A DNA stretch of 64,000 bases from NCBI GenBank assembly GCA_902702965.1, contig CACRXP010000029.1, positions 1,225,456 to 1,289,455 on the forward strand, read 5' to 3'. Below the pieces are notes generated by a model. It was not told the origin of the DNA. It saw only the letters and a program-made list of their open reading frames with translations, and searched no databases. The position numbers were made by a program, and so were the translations under genes. Shown one piece after another: positions 11,888 through 24,905 of this stretch (position 1 is its first letter; every line of letters begins with the position of its first letter). This stretch comes from Spirometra erinaceieuropaei (lineage: Eukaryota; Platyhelminthes; Cestoda; Diphyllobothriidea; Diphyllobothriidae).

Positions 11888-13822
11888 TACAGTGCGCGAC
11901 CGATCTCATGAAATGTTTGTCGAAATAATGAAATGCATTTTCGATTAGGAAGGATAACTTAAGTTAATTTGTATTATTTATTATCGTGCAGTATGATCCC
12001 ATAGTATTTCGAACTCATCAGGATGTCGGCTTCTGAATGTATTTCTTTTGGTCTCTTGAAGAAATCCCACTCGGTAAAAAAGACTACTAACAGTAGATGT
12101 GCTAACTCATGAAATGTCGACCAAAACTTCGAAATGCGTTTTCGTTTCGAAAAGATAAATTAAGTAGTGTTGTAAAACTAATCATGATGCAGCATATATT
12201 TATAATGATCCAGTTACCACAGGGTGTCGGCTTTCAAAAGAACTTATTTTCGGCTGCATGCAAGGTCCATACTCTGCAAAAAATGGCTACTTAAATGACA
12301 TGCAATTATTTAATTGATTTTCGATGTCCTTGAAAATTTAATTATATTTCATAGAAGACATGCATAAAAATATTCAGTCTTTTACTTATTCGATAGAAAA
12401 TCACTTCTTCTTCCAATTTCATGCTCAAAAGAAGAGTATAAGTCGGTTTTAAAAAACTTTCTAAATCCCGAATAATTTTGAACCCGACCTGCTGTTACAC
12501 TTGCATTTACGGTTTCAAAACTACAAGCTGTATATTTTCCGTGTACGGAAAACCATGCATTTCTCTACGGTGTTAAGAGGAGACCATATGACGTTCATAA
12601 AATTAGGCAGTGGATATGAGCAATATTGTAAACTTTACAAGCCACATTCGTAAATGCAGATACATGACGTTTCGTGAACGGCTATTTAACGATATTGAAA
12701 AATCTCACAATTAGAAACTTTTTTTAAAAACGAATTATACTCTTCTTTTGAGTATGAAATTGGAAGAAAACGTGATTTTCTACAAAATAAGAAAAAGAAT
12801 GAATATTTTTATGCACGTCTTCCATGAAATATAGTTGAATTTTCAAGGGCATCGAAAATCAATGGGAAAATGCCTGCTACTTAGGTAGTCATTTTTTGCA
12901 GAGTATAGATCTTGCATGCAGCCGAAAATAAGTTCTTTCAAAAGCCGACACTGTGAGGTAACGGGATCATTATAGATTTATGCTGTACCATGATGAGTTT
13001 TACAACAAGACTCAATGTATCTTTTTGAAACGAGAAAGAATGTCGATATTATGGTTGACGTTTCATGAGTTAGCACATCTACTGTAAATAGCATGCATTT
13101 TTCCTATTGAATTTCGATAGATTCGAATATATTTTATAGAAAACATGTACACAAATATGCTTTTTTGTGCTTCTTTGGTGGATAAGTTTTACAAAGGTTT
13201 ACCGGTTCCTCAATAATTTTGAGGCGATCTACTACTGCTTTGGCGTTTAGCGATTTCAGTCGATAAGCTGCAAGCTTTTTGCATAAAGAAAATTGCACAT
13301 TCCTCTATGCTTTAAAAAATATAATATAAAATTTAGAAAATTTCGCAATGGGTCCGGACTGTGTTGTACATTTTATGAGGAGCATTGGTGAACGGGCATA
13401 TGCGGTCCTGTATGCATGGACATCCAACGGTCTTAAAAATCTCATGACTGGAAACTTTTTAAAACCCAAATATACACATTTTCCGGGTATAACATATTAA
13501 GAAAATGTGATTTCCCACCAAAGAATTACAAGAAAACATATTTGCGTGCATGTTTTTTATAAAATGTATTCGAATTCATTAGACCATCGAAATCCAATAG
13601 GAAAAATGCATGCTATTTAAGTAGTTATTTTTTACCGAGTGCGGTTTCTGCAGGAGCCCAAAAAGGAATGCATTCAAAAGCCAACCTCCTGTTGAGTCCG
13701 AAATACTTTGGGATTATACTGCGTGCTAATCAACACTACAACTTCACTTAAGTAATCCTTCTTAATCGAAAATGCATTTCAAAATTTCGGCCAACATTTT
13801 ATGAGATCGGTCACGCACTCTA
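11888..13822. mobile_element. Palindromic MITE, subfamily B, split by a nested A element
   Basis: The left end TACAGTGCGCGACCGATCTC begins at 11888. The right end GAGATCGGTCACGCACTCTA finishes at 13822. The B sequence stops at about 12089, within its ...AAAGACTACT motif, and resumes at about 13087 with AATAGCATGCATTTTTCC. Removing the inserted 12090-13086 segment leaves an about 940-base B element with normal palindromic arms. Confidence 0.8.
12090..13086. mobile_element. Palindromic MITE, subfamily A, nested inside a B element
   Basis: It opens ACAGTAGATGTGCTAACTCA and closes TGAGTTAGCACATCTACTGT plus TA. The arms are near-perfect mirror images, for example GCATGCAAGGTCCATACTCT on the left and AGAGTATAGATCTTGCATGC on the right. 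It is very similar to the 25.8 kb copy, which suggests comparatively recent spread. The left TA is AA here, presumably by mutation. Confidence 0.85.
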
Positions 13823-16591
13823 TGAAACAGATGTACTCAAGAGGCGGTAACTGACAATTTTGCCGAAATGATGTACTAAACTCATCTGCATACCTATTTA
13901 AGCATCGCATCCCGTCAGTCACCAGCGCTTTCGGCAATGAGGTTTTTTAAAGTCCGTATTTTCCCATTGACCTCTGTCGGCATAAAACAATGCAACAGCA
14001 TTTTACTATTCTCCTATTATGTTCAAGCAGATTCGCCAGGTTAGAAGACAATGGCTGAAATCTAAAGGACAAGGGCAAGGCCAGACAAAAGATTATCCGT
14101 CTTAAATATGAGTCTGAACGTAAGAGCGCACTGTCCCTAAAATCAAGGCACTAGGCAAGAACAGGGGTGCTTTGAGACTTACTCGCAACTTTTCGTGACT
14201 GACAAGATAATTTCGTGAATTAACCCGTTCCTATATTCGGCTGTTGAACTCTCCATTTTTATATTTATTCTATATGTGCATAACAGTGAAATTTTCATTT
14301 GTCCCCGTCCCTGTTCCACAGGGTTGCACGTGCCGCGGAATGGTGCTCACTTGCTATTTGTCCCGAGCACAAGATTTGGAGCCAAGTTAGTTTAAAGTAA
14401 AAGGAACTATCGTTTTTGCCAAAAAAAATTCACCGTTGTTTGGCAAGAATTGCAGACATTAGGCTTTTATAAACGACAAGTAGGCGTTTTATTCTACAAA
14501 AATTGTGATGCTCATTCAATTACCACCCTATCCTTGATAGTCAACCGTGATAGGATGACCTGAACAATTAATGATTGTCCACCTGAAAGATGGTTCTTCT
14601 TGCATTCGGCCAACCGAGCCCCTTTCAAAATCAAAGTCCAATTACAGTTTGAGATACCCTTTGAGATGAAAATTATTATTAATATTATTCTTAACAGATA
14701 GGAAAAAATATTCTATTTACGGTTTCTCATTTGAGAGGCTTGAAACAGGCGTTTGCAGATGATGTTGGATGGTTAGAATATTTTCCTTATTTTTTCAAAA
14801 ATATTGTATGCAAGCAAACGTCATTCAACAGTATAGAAAGCCTTTTATTTGCTTTTCTCTAAAATACCCTGTTTTTCTTTAAGACGTACAGCTGGCCCTA
14901 AGAAAGGTGGTACGCAAATCAAAATAGGCAAATCAGTAAAAGTTAAAATTTTGTACAGCACTCTTAAGAATTTTCCAGATTTCATTCGTTGTTTTCAATA
15001 ATTTGTAAAACTACTGATTCATCACTTAAAGTAACTTATGTTGCAGTTAGTGATTTAATCAAAAAGGATCCGATACAAAAGAAAACCCCAAAATAATAGA
15101 CATAGCTTCTTTTTTCTAAAGGAGAGGATTGGCTGAAAAATTTACTAACATCTGCAAATTACCGGATCTAATTTAAAAAAAACTGTAGACATTTTCTTTC
15201 CATTTGGAAATATATTTTTCAGAACAATAGGATTTTATTACGAAGTTAGATTTTACACACCGCCGTATAGTTTGCCTAAACTGTAAATTCGTCCACCACT
15301 GTAACTTTAAATTTATGGTTTCTGACGCCAGGAAGCTTTGTACTGAAAATTAACTTCGACCGATATAGCTAGCCATGCTTTCCTCAAAACCCTTATATGT
15401 GCCGCGTGAGAGATGTCCCTCTGGTTTGCTTTTAATTCCTAGCCACTTCAAACACCGTTTGGTCGACAGCTTTTAAACCGTGCAAATCCGGTGCCGGTCG
15501 ATTATGATGCATGTTAAATAAATATGAACAAGGCAAAGGCGACGAACCATGTAGGATATATTGACGTCATAAAATTTTGTGACCTCTTATTCAGCTGCAC
15601 ACGGCTTTTGCGTACTTCTGAGGTGAACTGTTCAATCAGAAATAGGCCGAGAGGGATGAGGCATGTTAAGTTATTAGAATATGGACTGTTTGTCTGATAT
15701 ACGAGTACAATTGACGAGGGGGAAGGGGGGATTTATTTAAGCAAGCTAGCACGCATTGCGGTAAAAACATGTTAGGTGCGCAGTTGAATAAGAAGCAATG
15801 AAACCTTGTGACGTCAATAAATCCTGAATGTTTCGTCGCCTCCGTCTTATCATGCATGTATTTCTGAAGTTCTTCCTATTTTAGTATATGCTTGAATTGG
15901 ATTGTTCCACGGGGCATAATAATACTAGACCAATGTTCCCTTATATAGTTTACAACAATTGCTGTTTTTTCACAACTTTCGCATCACGTTTTTTCCTCTA
16001 AAACCTATTTCAAGCCTTGTATCATGCTCGCCTGCGTCATTTGAATCTTTCTGTAAGGACATACATATCAATCATAAATGCTATTGGGAAATATGCCAGC
16101 GGATTAGGTTTTTGATTCTCCAGACGTATATCCTAACCTGTCTCACGCTTACCAAAATAGAAACCTATCAAATCAGTCCCTTCTGCATGAAAGTAAGTTA
16201 AAAGCGCTTTGTCAATATTTCGGCAAGTTCTGTATACATTTAAACATACGTGCGTTGTAAGCTTTGTTTTCTCTGCTAAGAAAGCGCGTTCTTACATGTT
16301 GTGTAAGTACAAAGACCTCCTGTAACACAGCAATCAAGGTGCCTTGCGGCACGATGAATCCTCACCCAGCAAGGGGCAATTTGGCGAGAGACTGGGATTT
16401 TAATGTGATTTGTGACGAAGGAGATTTCCCAAATTAGCACTAGTGGAATTTACTTTCGCCTCGAGGTACCTCTGTACACGCTTCCTTAAAAAGTTCCAGT
16501 GACGTCTCGCAGCTTAGACTAACCGATCACGGGTACTGCGATAGGCATCCGGTGACATTTCACTAGGCAAGCATCCAAGAACTGGCATTTA
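13823..16591. other. Non-coding stretch, no gene seen
   Basis: The DNA is AT-rich without recognisable coding exons or members of the repeat families found elsewhere in the window. Frames at 15666-15857 and 15959-16201 are short and random-looking. Confidence 0.4.
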
Positions 16592-16869
16592 NNNNNNNNN
16601 NNNNNNNNNNNNNNNNNNNNNNNNNNNNNNNNNNNNNNNNNNNNNNNNNNNNNNNNNNNNNNNNNNNNNNNNNNNNNNNNNNNNNNNNNNNNNNNNNNNN
16701 NNNNNNNNNNNNNNNNNNNNNNNNNNNNNNNNNNNNNNNNNNNNNNNNNNNNNNNNNNNNNNNNNNNNNNNNNNNNNNNNNNNNNNNNNNNNNNNNNNNN
16801 NNNNNNNNNNNNNNNNNNNNNNNNNNNNNNNNNNNNNNNNNNNNNNNNNNNNNNNNNNNNNNNNNNNNN
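16592..16869. other. Assembly gap (278 Ns)
   Basis: A run of N. Open frames that cross it are artefacts. Confidence 0.99.
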
Positions 16870-17306
16870 AACATACATACAGGGGCAATTGGTACATTTG
16901 ATGCGACGGATGATATTTGTTTGCCGCTCTATAAAAATAAGATTATTTATTCGAGATAATACTGCGCGCAATGAGTGTGTTGATTTGTGGACAATGCGCA
17001 TACCGAACCTGTTTGGTTCTCGGCGATCGCTTCAGAGGTTTCCTGCATATATGGCAAAGCAAGCAATTTCTGTGTCACGATTCTCCAGTTGAGGTGGGAC
17101 CCCGTAGTTGTGTCTGACACCTGATGTAGTTCTTCGCAAAACTGACCGAATATCCATTGGGTCGAAACAACCAATACAGGTCAATGAAGAAGGAGGTAGA
17201 ACCGCTATAATTAAAGTTTTATTCAACAGACGCTTAAGATTGTTTGCGCAAACCCATCAGCAGAAACAATAGCAGACAGGAGTAGCTCATGCATAGGGGG
17301 CTGCAG

Positions 17307-17314
17307 TATTTATA
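17307..17314 (-). promoter_or_regulatory. TATA-like box in Penelope tail
   Basis: TATAAATA on the minus strand, in the same position relative to ATGCGGTAGCATG and CTGATG as in three other copies. It is likely the element's internal promoter. Confidence 0.45.
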
Positions 17315-17336
17315 GGTAGCAGTCGCCATGCTACCG

Positions 17337-17356
17337 CATATATATATATATATATT
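17337..17356. repeat. (TA)n microsatellite
   Basis: About ten TA units inserted within the Penelope tail. Confidence 0.9.
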
Positions 17357-17557
17357 AAAGTTAAAGTCACCACCTCCATCAAGGATTGTTGTACGTAGTG
17401 TGATGATTGTTCGATGGTCAACATTTGAGTCATTAATCACTGCAATTTCGCCAAATGTGTTGGATGCTGGTGGGATGATTGCTCAACCATCCTGCACACC
17501 GACCCCGACGTTGGGAATAGTGCTCGCCTGTGCATTCAAGGTAAGCTAGCTGTCTTC

Positions 17558-17922
17558 TCAGAAGATCATCGCTCCTGCAATAACGGTAGACGTTGTGGAA
17601 GAGAGTTCGGACGCAGCTTCTTTTCCGACCTGCAGGGTGTTTATTTCCGTTATAGTGATCTTTGCACCTGATCTCTCCTTGTAGACGTTCGTAGAAAACT
17701 TGCTTTCACTCAGCCTTTGTATTCTCCCATCCACCAATGACATTCTGTTTTACTACAAATACCCTGCATGTAGTCTTTACTGGCGGGGAAGACAGTATTT
17801 AGTCTCTGATGCAGGCGTTCGACTTCGGGATTCTTTTTGGTGACAAACGTGCCATCTGTGCAGCGAAGCCACATTTTGCGCTTGAGGGCCTGTAATAACG
17901 GTTTACTGGACCCTGCTGGCAT
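17558..17922 (-). pseudogene. Unidentified minus-strand coding relic
   Basis: Two overlapping minus-strand frames, 17710-17922 and 17558-17743, read protein-like in succession, with segments such as LKRKMWLRCTDGTFVTKKN and GRIQRLSESKFSTNVYKE. They join across a frameshift near 17740. The pair lies directly next to the Penelope tail. It could be an upstream part of a neighbouring mobile element or a decayed host exon. No family was recognised. Confidence 0.25.
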
Positions 17923-20281
17923 GCTGTGTCAGCAACCGCTAATCCAGCAGCCCTGCCATTCTCCCTTCTCCCTCCAGCACAGGGAACCGTAATTGTTATT
18001 CCGTTCTCTGTCCCCCCCCACTTAGAAACCTACCGTGACTCTGTGTCCACCTCGCCTCTCTCACGCTAGTGGTCTCTCTGTCATTGTATATACTATTGCG
18101 CCAACTGATCTCATGTGAAAATTTTACTTCTTCTTTTGTCTCCATTCCGTCTGATGAGGGGTTTTGTCCCCAGTTCGAAATTTCACGTGTAAAACTCGAC
18201 TGTTTCTGAATAACTTCATCATCCTCCTCTGCCTCCATGCTACACTACACACAGACACATTAGGTGACCTAATTGACGAAAGGCGTCAAAAATGGCGAAT
18301 GATTGCTAACCGCTCGCAAACTGGCATAAATGCATGGACCTAGCAGAAAAGAAATATAAAAAACAACATTACCCTGTTTAGAAATACCATTTCTTAGAAA
18401 AATAGAAAAGTTTGGAATGTCAAAAATAGCTGAAATTCAGTAAACTTCAGTTTAAGATGTATAAAAAACCTGCCCATGCAACACACTGAGTGAATATGGT
18501 AGATCACATCGAGCAGTGCTTGATAGTAGTATTTTAACGAAGTTTACACCTGAAAATCTTTTAACGATTAATTCAATGTCTCGTTTGGCGGTTTGGTAGC
18601 GGCTTACATTCTAAGTATAGATTTCAAGGCGTTTTCTCAAGAAGTTCTTGTTTTTTTACGTATTTACATTGGTTGAGATGCGGTTCAATGGGGTAAACAT
18701 GATTATTCTTGATTTTGCCAATATGAACGTCACAGAAATAAAGATTTCATAAGGTTGCAGGTTGCCAGACCGGTAAGTGACTGATAAAGTTAAGTAGAGC
18801 TGACAACCTTTATCGCTAACATACCGTTTTGGGTGTATAACAAAGACTTTTCCTTCGTGAAATTAATTTGCTCCTTTTGTTTATTATGAATTACACCTAA
18901 CTCCAGATCGTCCCTGAAATAGCGTTGAGTACTTCATGATTTTTGGTGTTTTCGATCAACTGTTCCTGTAAACAGACTCCACACTGTGTATATTAAACCT
19001 TTCAAAATAAAATATTTCCCGAAGACGCTTACGGAAGTAGTGGGTATCTGGACGTTTTTCCCTTAGAAGATCGTTGGGATCACATTCCAGCACTTGCTAA
19101 ACATGAAACCTTGTTGTCAAGACAAAATTCAGAAACAAACATGCATTCGATTTGTTGGAAATTTTCTCTAATTAATCACTCATTCGAGGAGTGCTTTAAC
19201 GTTGCATTCCGTTGACTGGCGTTCATATATTTTGCATTGTTACACGGTGAAGACAGGAAAAGTTGTCTTTTTGGCCGTTTCTTTCAAGTTGCGGAAAAGT
19301 ACTAATAATGTCTCTGTCGCCAGTAGAAGAATTTGCATTCTGTTCTGTGGTACCATTTAATTCTGCCGTCCTTACTTGCTTTAAATTAATTCCGGGGAAA
19401 TATTGCTTCAACATTTTGTTTAAATTGCGGCTATTTGCTCGAAGTTTGCTCACCTTTTAGGTCCCGGTTTAGGATTATGATTGCATAACAGAGTGGCTGT
19501 TTAAATACTGATATTTTGCTGGAGCCATTAACTTTCTTGTTCGTTTGGGTTCCAAATTATGTCTGTGCAGATAGCACGCCGCACGAAAAATGACGCTTCA
19601 TACATTTATGTCTAGGAATGGCTGTTCGGTCGTAGTAGTTTTGATTTCAACTCAAAACGTTTTGAAAACTGCAAAATCATTTCGAGCTACTTAAGCAAAT
19701 ATCGCCTATTTACGTTAATACTACACTTTGGGGCTTGAAATCGCAGAGATTTGCTAATCTGACTTTTAAATTCGATAAAACGTTCAGTCCTCTAAAAATA
19801 ATTTTTCAGTCCGCAACCTGATTCCCATGGTTAGCATTAGATAAGAGATTGGATTCCAAGTGTGGCAAGTTGTTCAGTAGAAATCTCTGGAGTTATTTTC
19901 TCTCCTCTCTCGAAGTAAAAGACACTCAGGTGCGCAAACCAAGTCTAGAAAAAGTATCAACATTCGAAATTTCCCACAAATTTTACAGCGTCCATTTTTT
20001 GCAAAAAAACGATGAGCATTTTGCCCAATAAAACCGCCCAGGCATTTTTTGGCACGAGAAAATGGCATTTGCGTAAAGGGACTGGGTGAGCGGGCAAAAT
20101 CCGCAAGGGTTAAGGTGTCTGAACATTCTCGTATCAGCTTCCGTCATTAGGTTTTGTGAGTTAGGTCACGTATTTTGTATAGGCGGACTCCCTTTGGTAC
20201 ATAAAACTTTGTCACTAGACCTTAGGACAAGCGATACAAGCGAAGATGTGAGTTTCAAGAACTAGTTGATATGAAGAAGCG
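17923..20281. other. Non-coding stretch, no gene seen
   Basis: The minus-strand frame at 17996-18238 is rich in charged residues but lacks splice signals. The rest is AT-rich with no recognised repeat. Confidence 0.35.
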
Positions 20282-20350
20282 GTCGCTGGAACAGGGGGCT
20301 TTATTCGCCTGAAGTTTCGGATTCTCTCTTGAAATCATCATCAGAGACAG
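20282..20350 (-). repeat. Penelope-like tail relic, minus orientation
   Basis: On the minus strand, CTGATGA (20344 to 20338), a short hairpin and GAATCCGAAAC (ending 20314) are followed by TTCAGGCGAATAAAGCC. This is the standard tail signature, truncated. Confidence 0.65.
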
Positions 20351-20455
20351 TGGCGAAAACGTTTCTGCCATTGTTTCCATTAATGGGTTCGAGTGAGAAT
20401 TCGAAATGTCAGATCAATAAATTTTTTGTCCCGGTGATCGCTTCTTCTTATCGAT
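20351..20455 (+). repeat. Penelope-like tail relic, plus orientation
   Basis: ACGTTTCTGCCATTG, then ATGGGTTCGAGTGAGAATTC, GAAATGTCAG, AATAAAT and GTGATCGCTTCTTCTT. It is the same tail as its neighbour but faces the opposite way, so the two relics form a divergent pair only a few bases apart. Confidence 0.65.
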
Positions 20456-21478
20456 GAACGAAATGTCCGCAAGTTATATGCAACATGGGTCTGGTGTTTT
20501 TGGCTGGTAATGACTGAGGCACGATCCGGTTATTTCAGGACGTACTCTCAAGTTACGCCCGAAGAAAAAAATTTGGAGTAATTGTACTTTATGCGGGCTA
20601 CGGTTTCTCTTAGCAAATATGGTCTGCTACCTTTTAGGTCTCACTACCCCCATGAGACTTAGCCGTTTTGACAGATACATTCAAACACAAGCCATGAGGT
20701 GAAAGTTATGGTTTTGCGAAAATTAAATGTAGTTCGGGTACAAATGCCAGCAGTACTGTGGAATCGCACAAAGAACTATATGTCACTCAAACAAAAGAGT
20801 GAATAGGCGTCTGCGGGTCCACAAACCAGTAAACGTCTTCCACATATCAGACGTAGATCTCATGATTTATTTTAATTTTTCAAAAGAAAAATTATTCAGG
20901 ATACTGTCAAAAGGTTCAGACGCGTTTCTTTGTTGCTGTGCCCTTCGGCATAACACGTCTGCGAGGGCTTTGCTTAATCAGTCGGTTTTTTTAGCGTTTT
21001 AATGTTTTGCAGTGTTAAAAACTGGGCTTTTTAAACATTCTGGAAATAAGTGTGTCAATTTGGAATAAATTGTTTGAAGGAAAGTTCTTCAAACCGAACC
21101 TGGTGCGGTGATACAAAAGCCGACAAAACTACTGCCTTGATAATTCACTGATATCTGCGGTTTCAGCTGGTCTTGATGATCATTCCCAACTTGGTTGTGG
21201 GCTTGAAAAGCTTTGTCTAGAATAACTTGCTTCCGGTTCTTTCGTTAGTTGCAGAGGAAATCGCAAAACTGGTCACTAAAATATTTTTAATAAAATAAAA
21301 CGCGATTCATGTTTTTATCTGGTGAATGGTTTATTTTAATCTTTGCAAATACAATACAGGAAATCAATTACCCTAGCGGAAGGATGGGCATTTCATAAAC
21401 TTTTGCTTGGTAAAAATTTTCTTCCCATTGAATTGAATATCAAAATCTTCAACGAATGAATCATATGTCACTAAACTG
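20456..21478. other. Non-coding stretch, no gene seen
   Basis: No convincing exon was seen. The plus frame at 20799-21002 has no supporting signal. Confidence 0.35.
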
Positions 21479-21740
21479 TGCTGCAGATGTGCCGACTCAT
21501 GGAATATTCAACGAAATTCTGAAATGCGTTTTCGACTCACAAATATTACTAAAGTAGGCTTGTAATATCAGTCCACATGCATCATTATCCCAAAGTATTT
21601 CCGTCCCCCGGGATGTCAGTTTTATAACGGACTTTTTTTAGCCGCCCACATAAACTACACCCTGTAAAAATGGCTTATTCTATGATTTGTACTTTTCTCA
21701 TTGAATTCGACAACTGTCAACGCTAACATGTCCATTTTTA
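21479..21740. mobile_element. MITE subfamily A, left-arm fragment
   Basis: GCTGCAGATGTGCCGACTCA begins the recognisable left terminus. It is followed by GAAATGCGTTTTCGACTC, GATGTCAGTTTTATAACGG and TTTTCTCATTGAATTCGA. Homology is lost near 21740, before the centre, so the right arm is absent. Confidence 0.65.
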
Positions 21741-23961
21741 CTGGACTGTCTAAGCTGACGTCCTTCTGAGGTCTAAAAAAGATCGTCCATGATAATAACT
21801 ATCTCATCTCGCACCCATAATAGAGTCATGCACACGGAATACTTTTAATGAAATATGCAAACCGGTACTTCGACGGTTTCTAGTCAGATAGTAAAATTAC
21901 GAAGTCAAACTTATAAAGCTAACCGTTGAAAATAGCCCGGACTAAAACTGCGTCTGTAACAAATACACATCACTGCAATGCAAGCCAAAGTTACTTATAG
22001 AATTTAGGCAGACAGTTATTTTCATGCTAACTTAGTTCTGCACGGTGCTTATTTCTTACGCGACTGTTTCCGAAAACAAATTATTTGCTTTCGTGATTTT
22101 TAGCAATAACGCCGATAAAAAAATTTAGTTTGCTTTAAGAATTTTCTAAATAATTAATCAAAATCAAATATGCAGATGGAAACAGACTGTAAAACGCATC
22201 GCGGTCTTGCATGGCCAACGTCGACTCCCTCAGCCACCCTGAGGGAAAAGTGCTCTCAAAACGCCTTTTGTCCCATCGGCCTTGACCGGCACAGAGAAAT
22301 TACATGATATTTCGCCAATTTAGGAGAGTTAGCAAGATGCTCGGTATTCTTTTAACTTTGGTTTCCCTAACAAATTAATGATAATGATTGACATTACTTC
22401 AAAGTAGTAAAATAGTAAATTAAGAGAACATTTGACTGCCCCAAAAAGTGTGAATATGCGCGAGAAAAAGATGAGTGACTAAAAAGAACATTGTAAGTGT
22501 GTTCTAGATACCTTGTTATTTAAGAGTCTCAATAACAGCCTCATTTGTCAACATTATAAAAGTAAAGGACATAACCGCTGATGTTTTCGATTCCCTTAAT
22601 CTAAATAATCGAAAACCGGGTCGAAATCCTTTGTACTTAATGTACGAGGGAGTTATCCGCAGAGGTCGCGATAGTTTTACGCAGTACAAAGAGAAAAGTT
22701 GCATTCCAGCTCACAACGTGTCTGTCAAAAGATGCACCTGAATTCAAGAAACGTAGGCAAACCCGCTTGTAGATTAATAAGCATGCCAAATCAACATGGC
22801 GCCTCTTACAAATATTTTAAAGCTTCTGTCTTCATTCTTGTGGTCTTCAAGCAAAACACGTTTTAGATCCTTTCAATAAAAGGAGCGGTCTGTGTCGAAA
22901 TCGGTCTCCTACGTCTAATTAATCATGAGAGATTTATGTAAATGTGGTTAATTTAGGGGGAACGTCCTTGTACTTGCTTGATATCAGTAAAAATTCGTTT
23001 ACCTCTCCTACGGCTCAAAATAACGTAATCACAAATGCAAAGCGTTTTGCAGCTTTTGTATTCGCCAAATCCATGCCGAAAAAAATCCATTTTTGCAAAA
23101 TAGGGTTCTAAGTAATTTTGTTTAGTTAAAATACTTGTGGTTTCACGCTTTAATAAGCAAAATGCAATAATAGGCATTTCCTTGTTTAAATGCATCCACA
23201 GTTTTTCCAGGTTCGCGGATATTACATAAAAGACGTTAAAAAGTTTCACTACCAAATAGTTGCTTTATTTCTTAGCATATTTTAAGATAGGTTTTACGTA
23301 GTCTGATTTATCATTAGACTCTCCTAGAAATTGGAAAATATGGAGTATTTTGGCAGTTTAAACAAAACTTCGGAATTCCTAATACCAAACTGCTGTATAT
23401 TGTAGTCGTAAAACAAAACCTGAAGTTAGTGGCATGGTTCCAGTATGAAGAAACTTGTGGGTTCTTTCGTTTTCAGCGAGTAAATTACCGGGGAAAGTCA
23501 GCTAAATGTTCTTACTTCTTCTAAGACTTCCTTGGGAAGGGATAAAGTGCGTCGACGTTCGCCAACAAGCATTTTACTTAATCACATTCTAAGGAGGCGA
23601 TTTATTATAGAATGTTGTCATTTCAATAAAAAGCATATTCGTTGCAGAACCGCGTCGTAGATATTCATTTTTGGCGATTAGATCTCATGTTTCTGTAGGT
23701 CTCCAAACATGCCCCAAACGGTCACGTGCATAAAAAACGCTCGAGAACTTGCCACCTAAACGTAGCTTTTAAGAAACATCTAACTTTGACAAATCTGATA
23801 GACAAAGACTAACGAAACTATTATCTTGGGCGGTCGACTGAGGATACTGAACTGGTGCTATTTTAAGGACACCCTGGGACTCGACGGATTCTACCGCAGC
23901 CAAAAACCACAATAATTTTGTTGAAGAAAGCTCCAATTAATACAATTAATGCCACGTCTGA
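21741..23961. other. Non-coding stretch, no gene seen
   Basis: AT-rich sequence with scattered short frames (for example minus 22953-23255) that show no conserved domain or splice structure. Confidence 0.35.
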
Positions 23962-24175
23962 CACATGCACGCGTTTTACCGATACGCTGCCGCTGCATGA
24001 CACATCTGCGGGGGGCTCATCTTATTAGGTTTTCCCTGTGTGCTTTCCGATAATTTTTGAAAAAATTGAAAATTTGCGATTTCAAAACTGGAATATCCAC
24101 CAGAAAACAGACTGTTAATGCTGGGGGACCCACTGATAAGTGGAACTCCTCGCGGCTGTGTCATGCGGTGGCTGA
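23962..24175. repeat. Dispersed repeat C copy
   Basis: It contains CACGCGTTTTACCGATACGC and TGCCGCTGCATGACACATCT, and closely matches 63448-63500. A shorter match lies near 61325-61370. Identity and coding potential are unknown. Confidence 0.55.
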
Positions 24176-24814
24176 CTATTGGGAGACACGTGCCTGGGTC
24201 TTTATCTACTACCTGCGTCGTAATGCCTGATATTTAGTGCAACTTACGCCTCTGATGGCATCCGTTAATGCTGTTCAAACTTCACTGTCATTGAGTAGAC
24301 TGTTTGCATATGACCTTATCTCTGCGATGACTCTATCATATAAACCAAGCTACAACGCTTCTACAAGCTATACGTGAAAAATGCAGCATTGCCCGGTGAA
24401 ACAGTTTTTGAACCTATACCGTCATATTTTTCCTTCCACTTATTACATAGGATATTTAGGTATAAACTGCATAAAGGAGTAAGTCTGATTTTTATGCTTC
24501 TTATGCTGTCTTATTTATCTAGCAATTTTTATGGATGGACTTTAAGTACTTGAAAAACACGAGTTTATTTATTTGACAAGGTTTTTCATACTTTCGGCTG
24601 CTCCGCGCTTTCTAAGGAATCTGGAATTTCTAAACAGCGGAATGAAACATCCTTTTGTTTTATTTGATTACTCGTTCATTTTAATTGGGAGTTTTATTCA
24701 ATGCAGTTAAGTCGTTAATTTAGGCAAATTATATGACTTACACTGTGTACTGTACAATGATATTACCGATAGAGACTAGGGAGACTGGAATGGCTATTTC
24801 TGACTTTTAGCCTT

Positions 24815-24905
24815 CATAAGCCAGTCACCCCCAATCACGGGTTTTGCAAACTCACAATGCTCGATCCGGCGACCCGTTAGTTAGAAGTCAAACATCCTAA
24901 CCCCC
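24815..24905 (-). repeat. tRNA-derived SINE-like relic
   Basis: The minus strand reads GGTTCGGGGGTTAGGATGTT (A-box-like), then GACTTCTAACTAACGGGTCG, then CGGATCGAGC at the B-box position. The order and spacing resemble a tRNA-derived SINE head. The copy is degenerate. Confidence 0.4.

Larger units (their letters stand above)
17212..17548 (-). mobile_element. Penelope-like element 3' tail (solo copy)
   Basis: Read on the minus strand, it matches the region after the GIY-YIG domain in the 51.3 and 62.7 kb copies. Shared parts are the CCAACATCCAACACA-type stretch, GATCC...GGAGG and ATGCGGTAGCATGGCGACTG. They also include TATAAATACTGCAGCCCC (box at 17307-17314), then a diverged CTGATGG hairpin and TTGAATAAAAC. 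A (TA)n expansion interrupts it at 17337-17356. The coding part is lost. Confidence 0.7.

Noticed and set aside
16519..17001. Open frames across the N run
   Set aside because: They consist of unknown bases.
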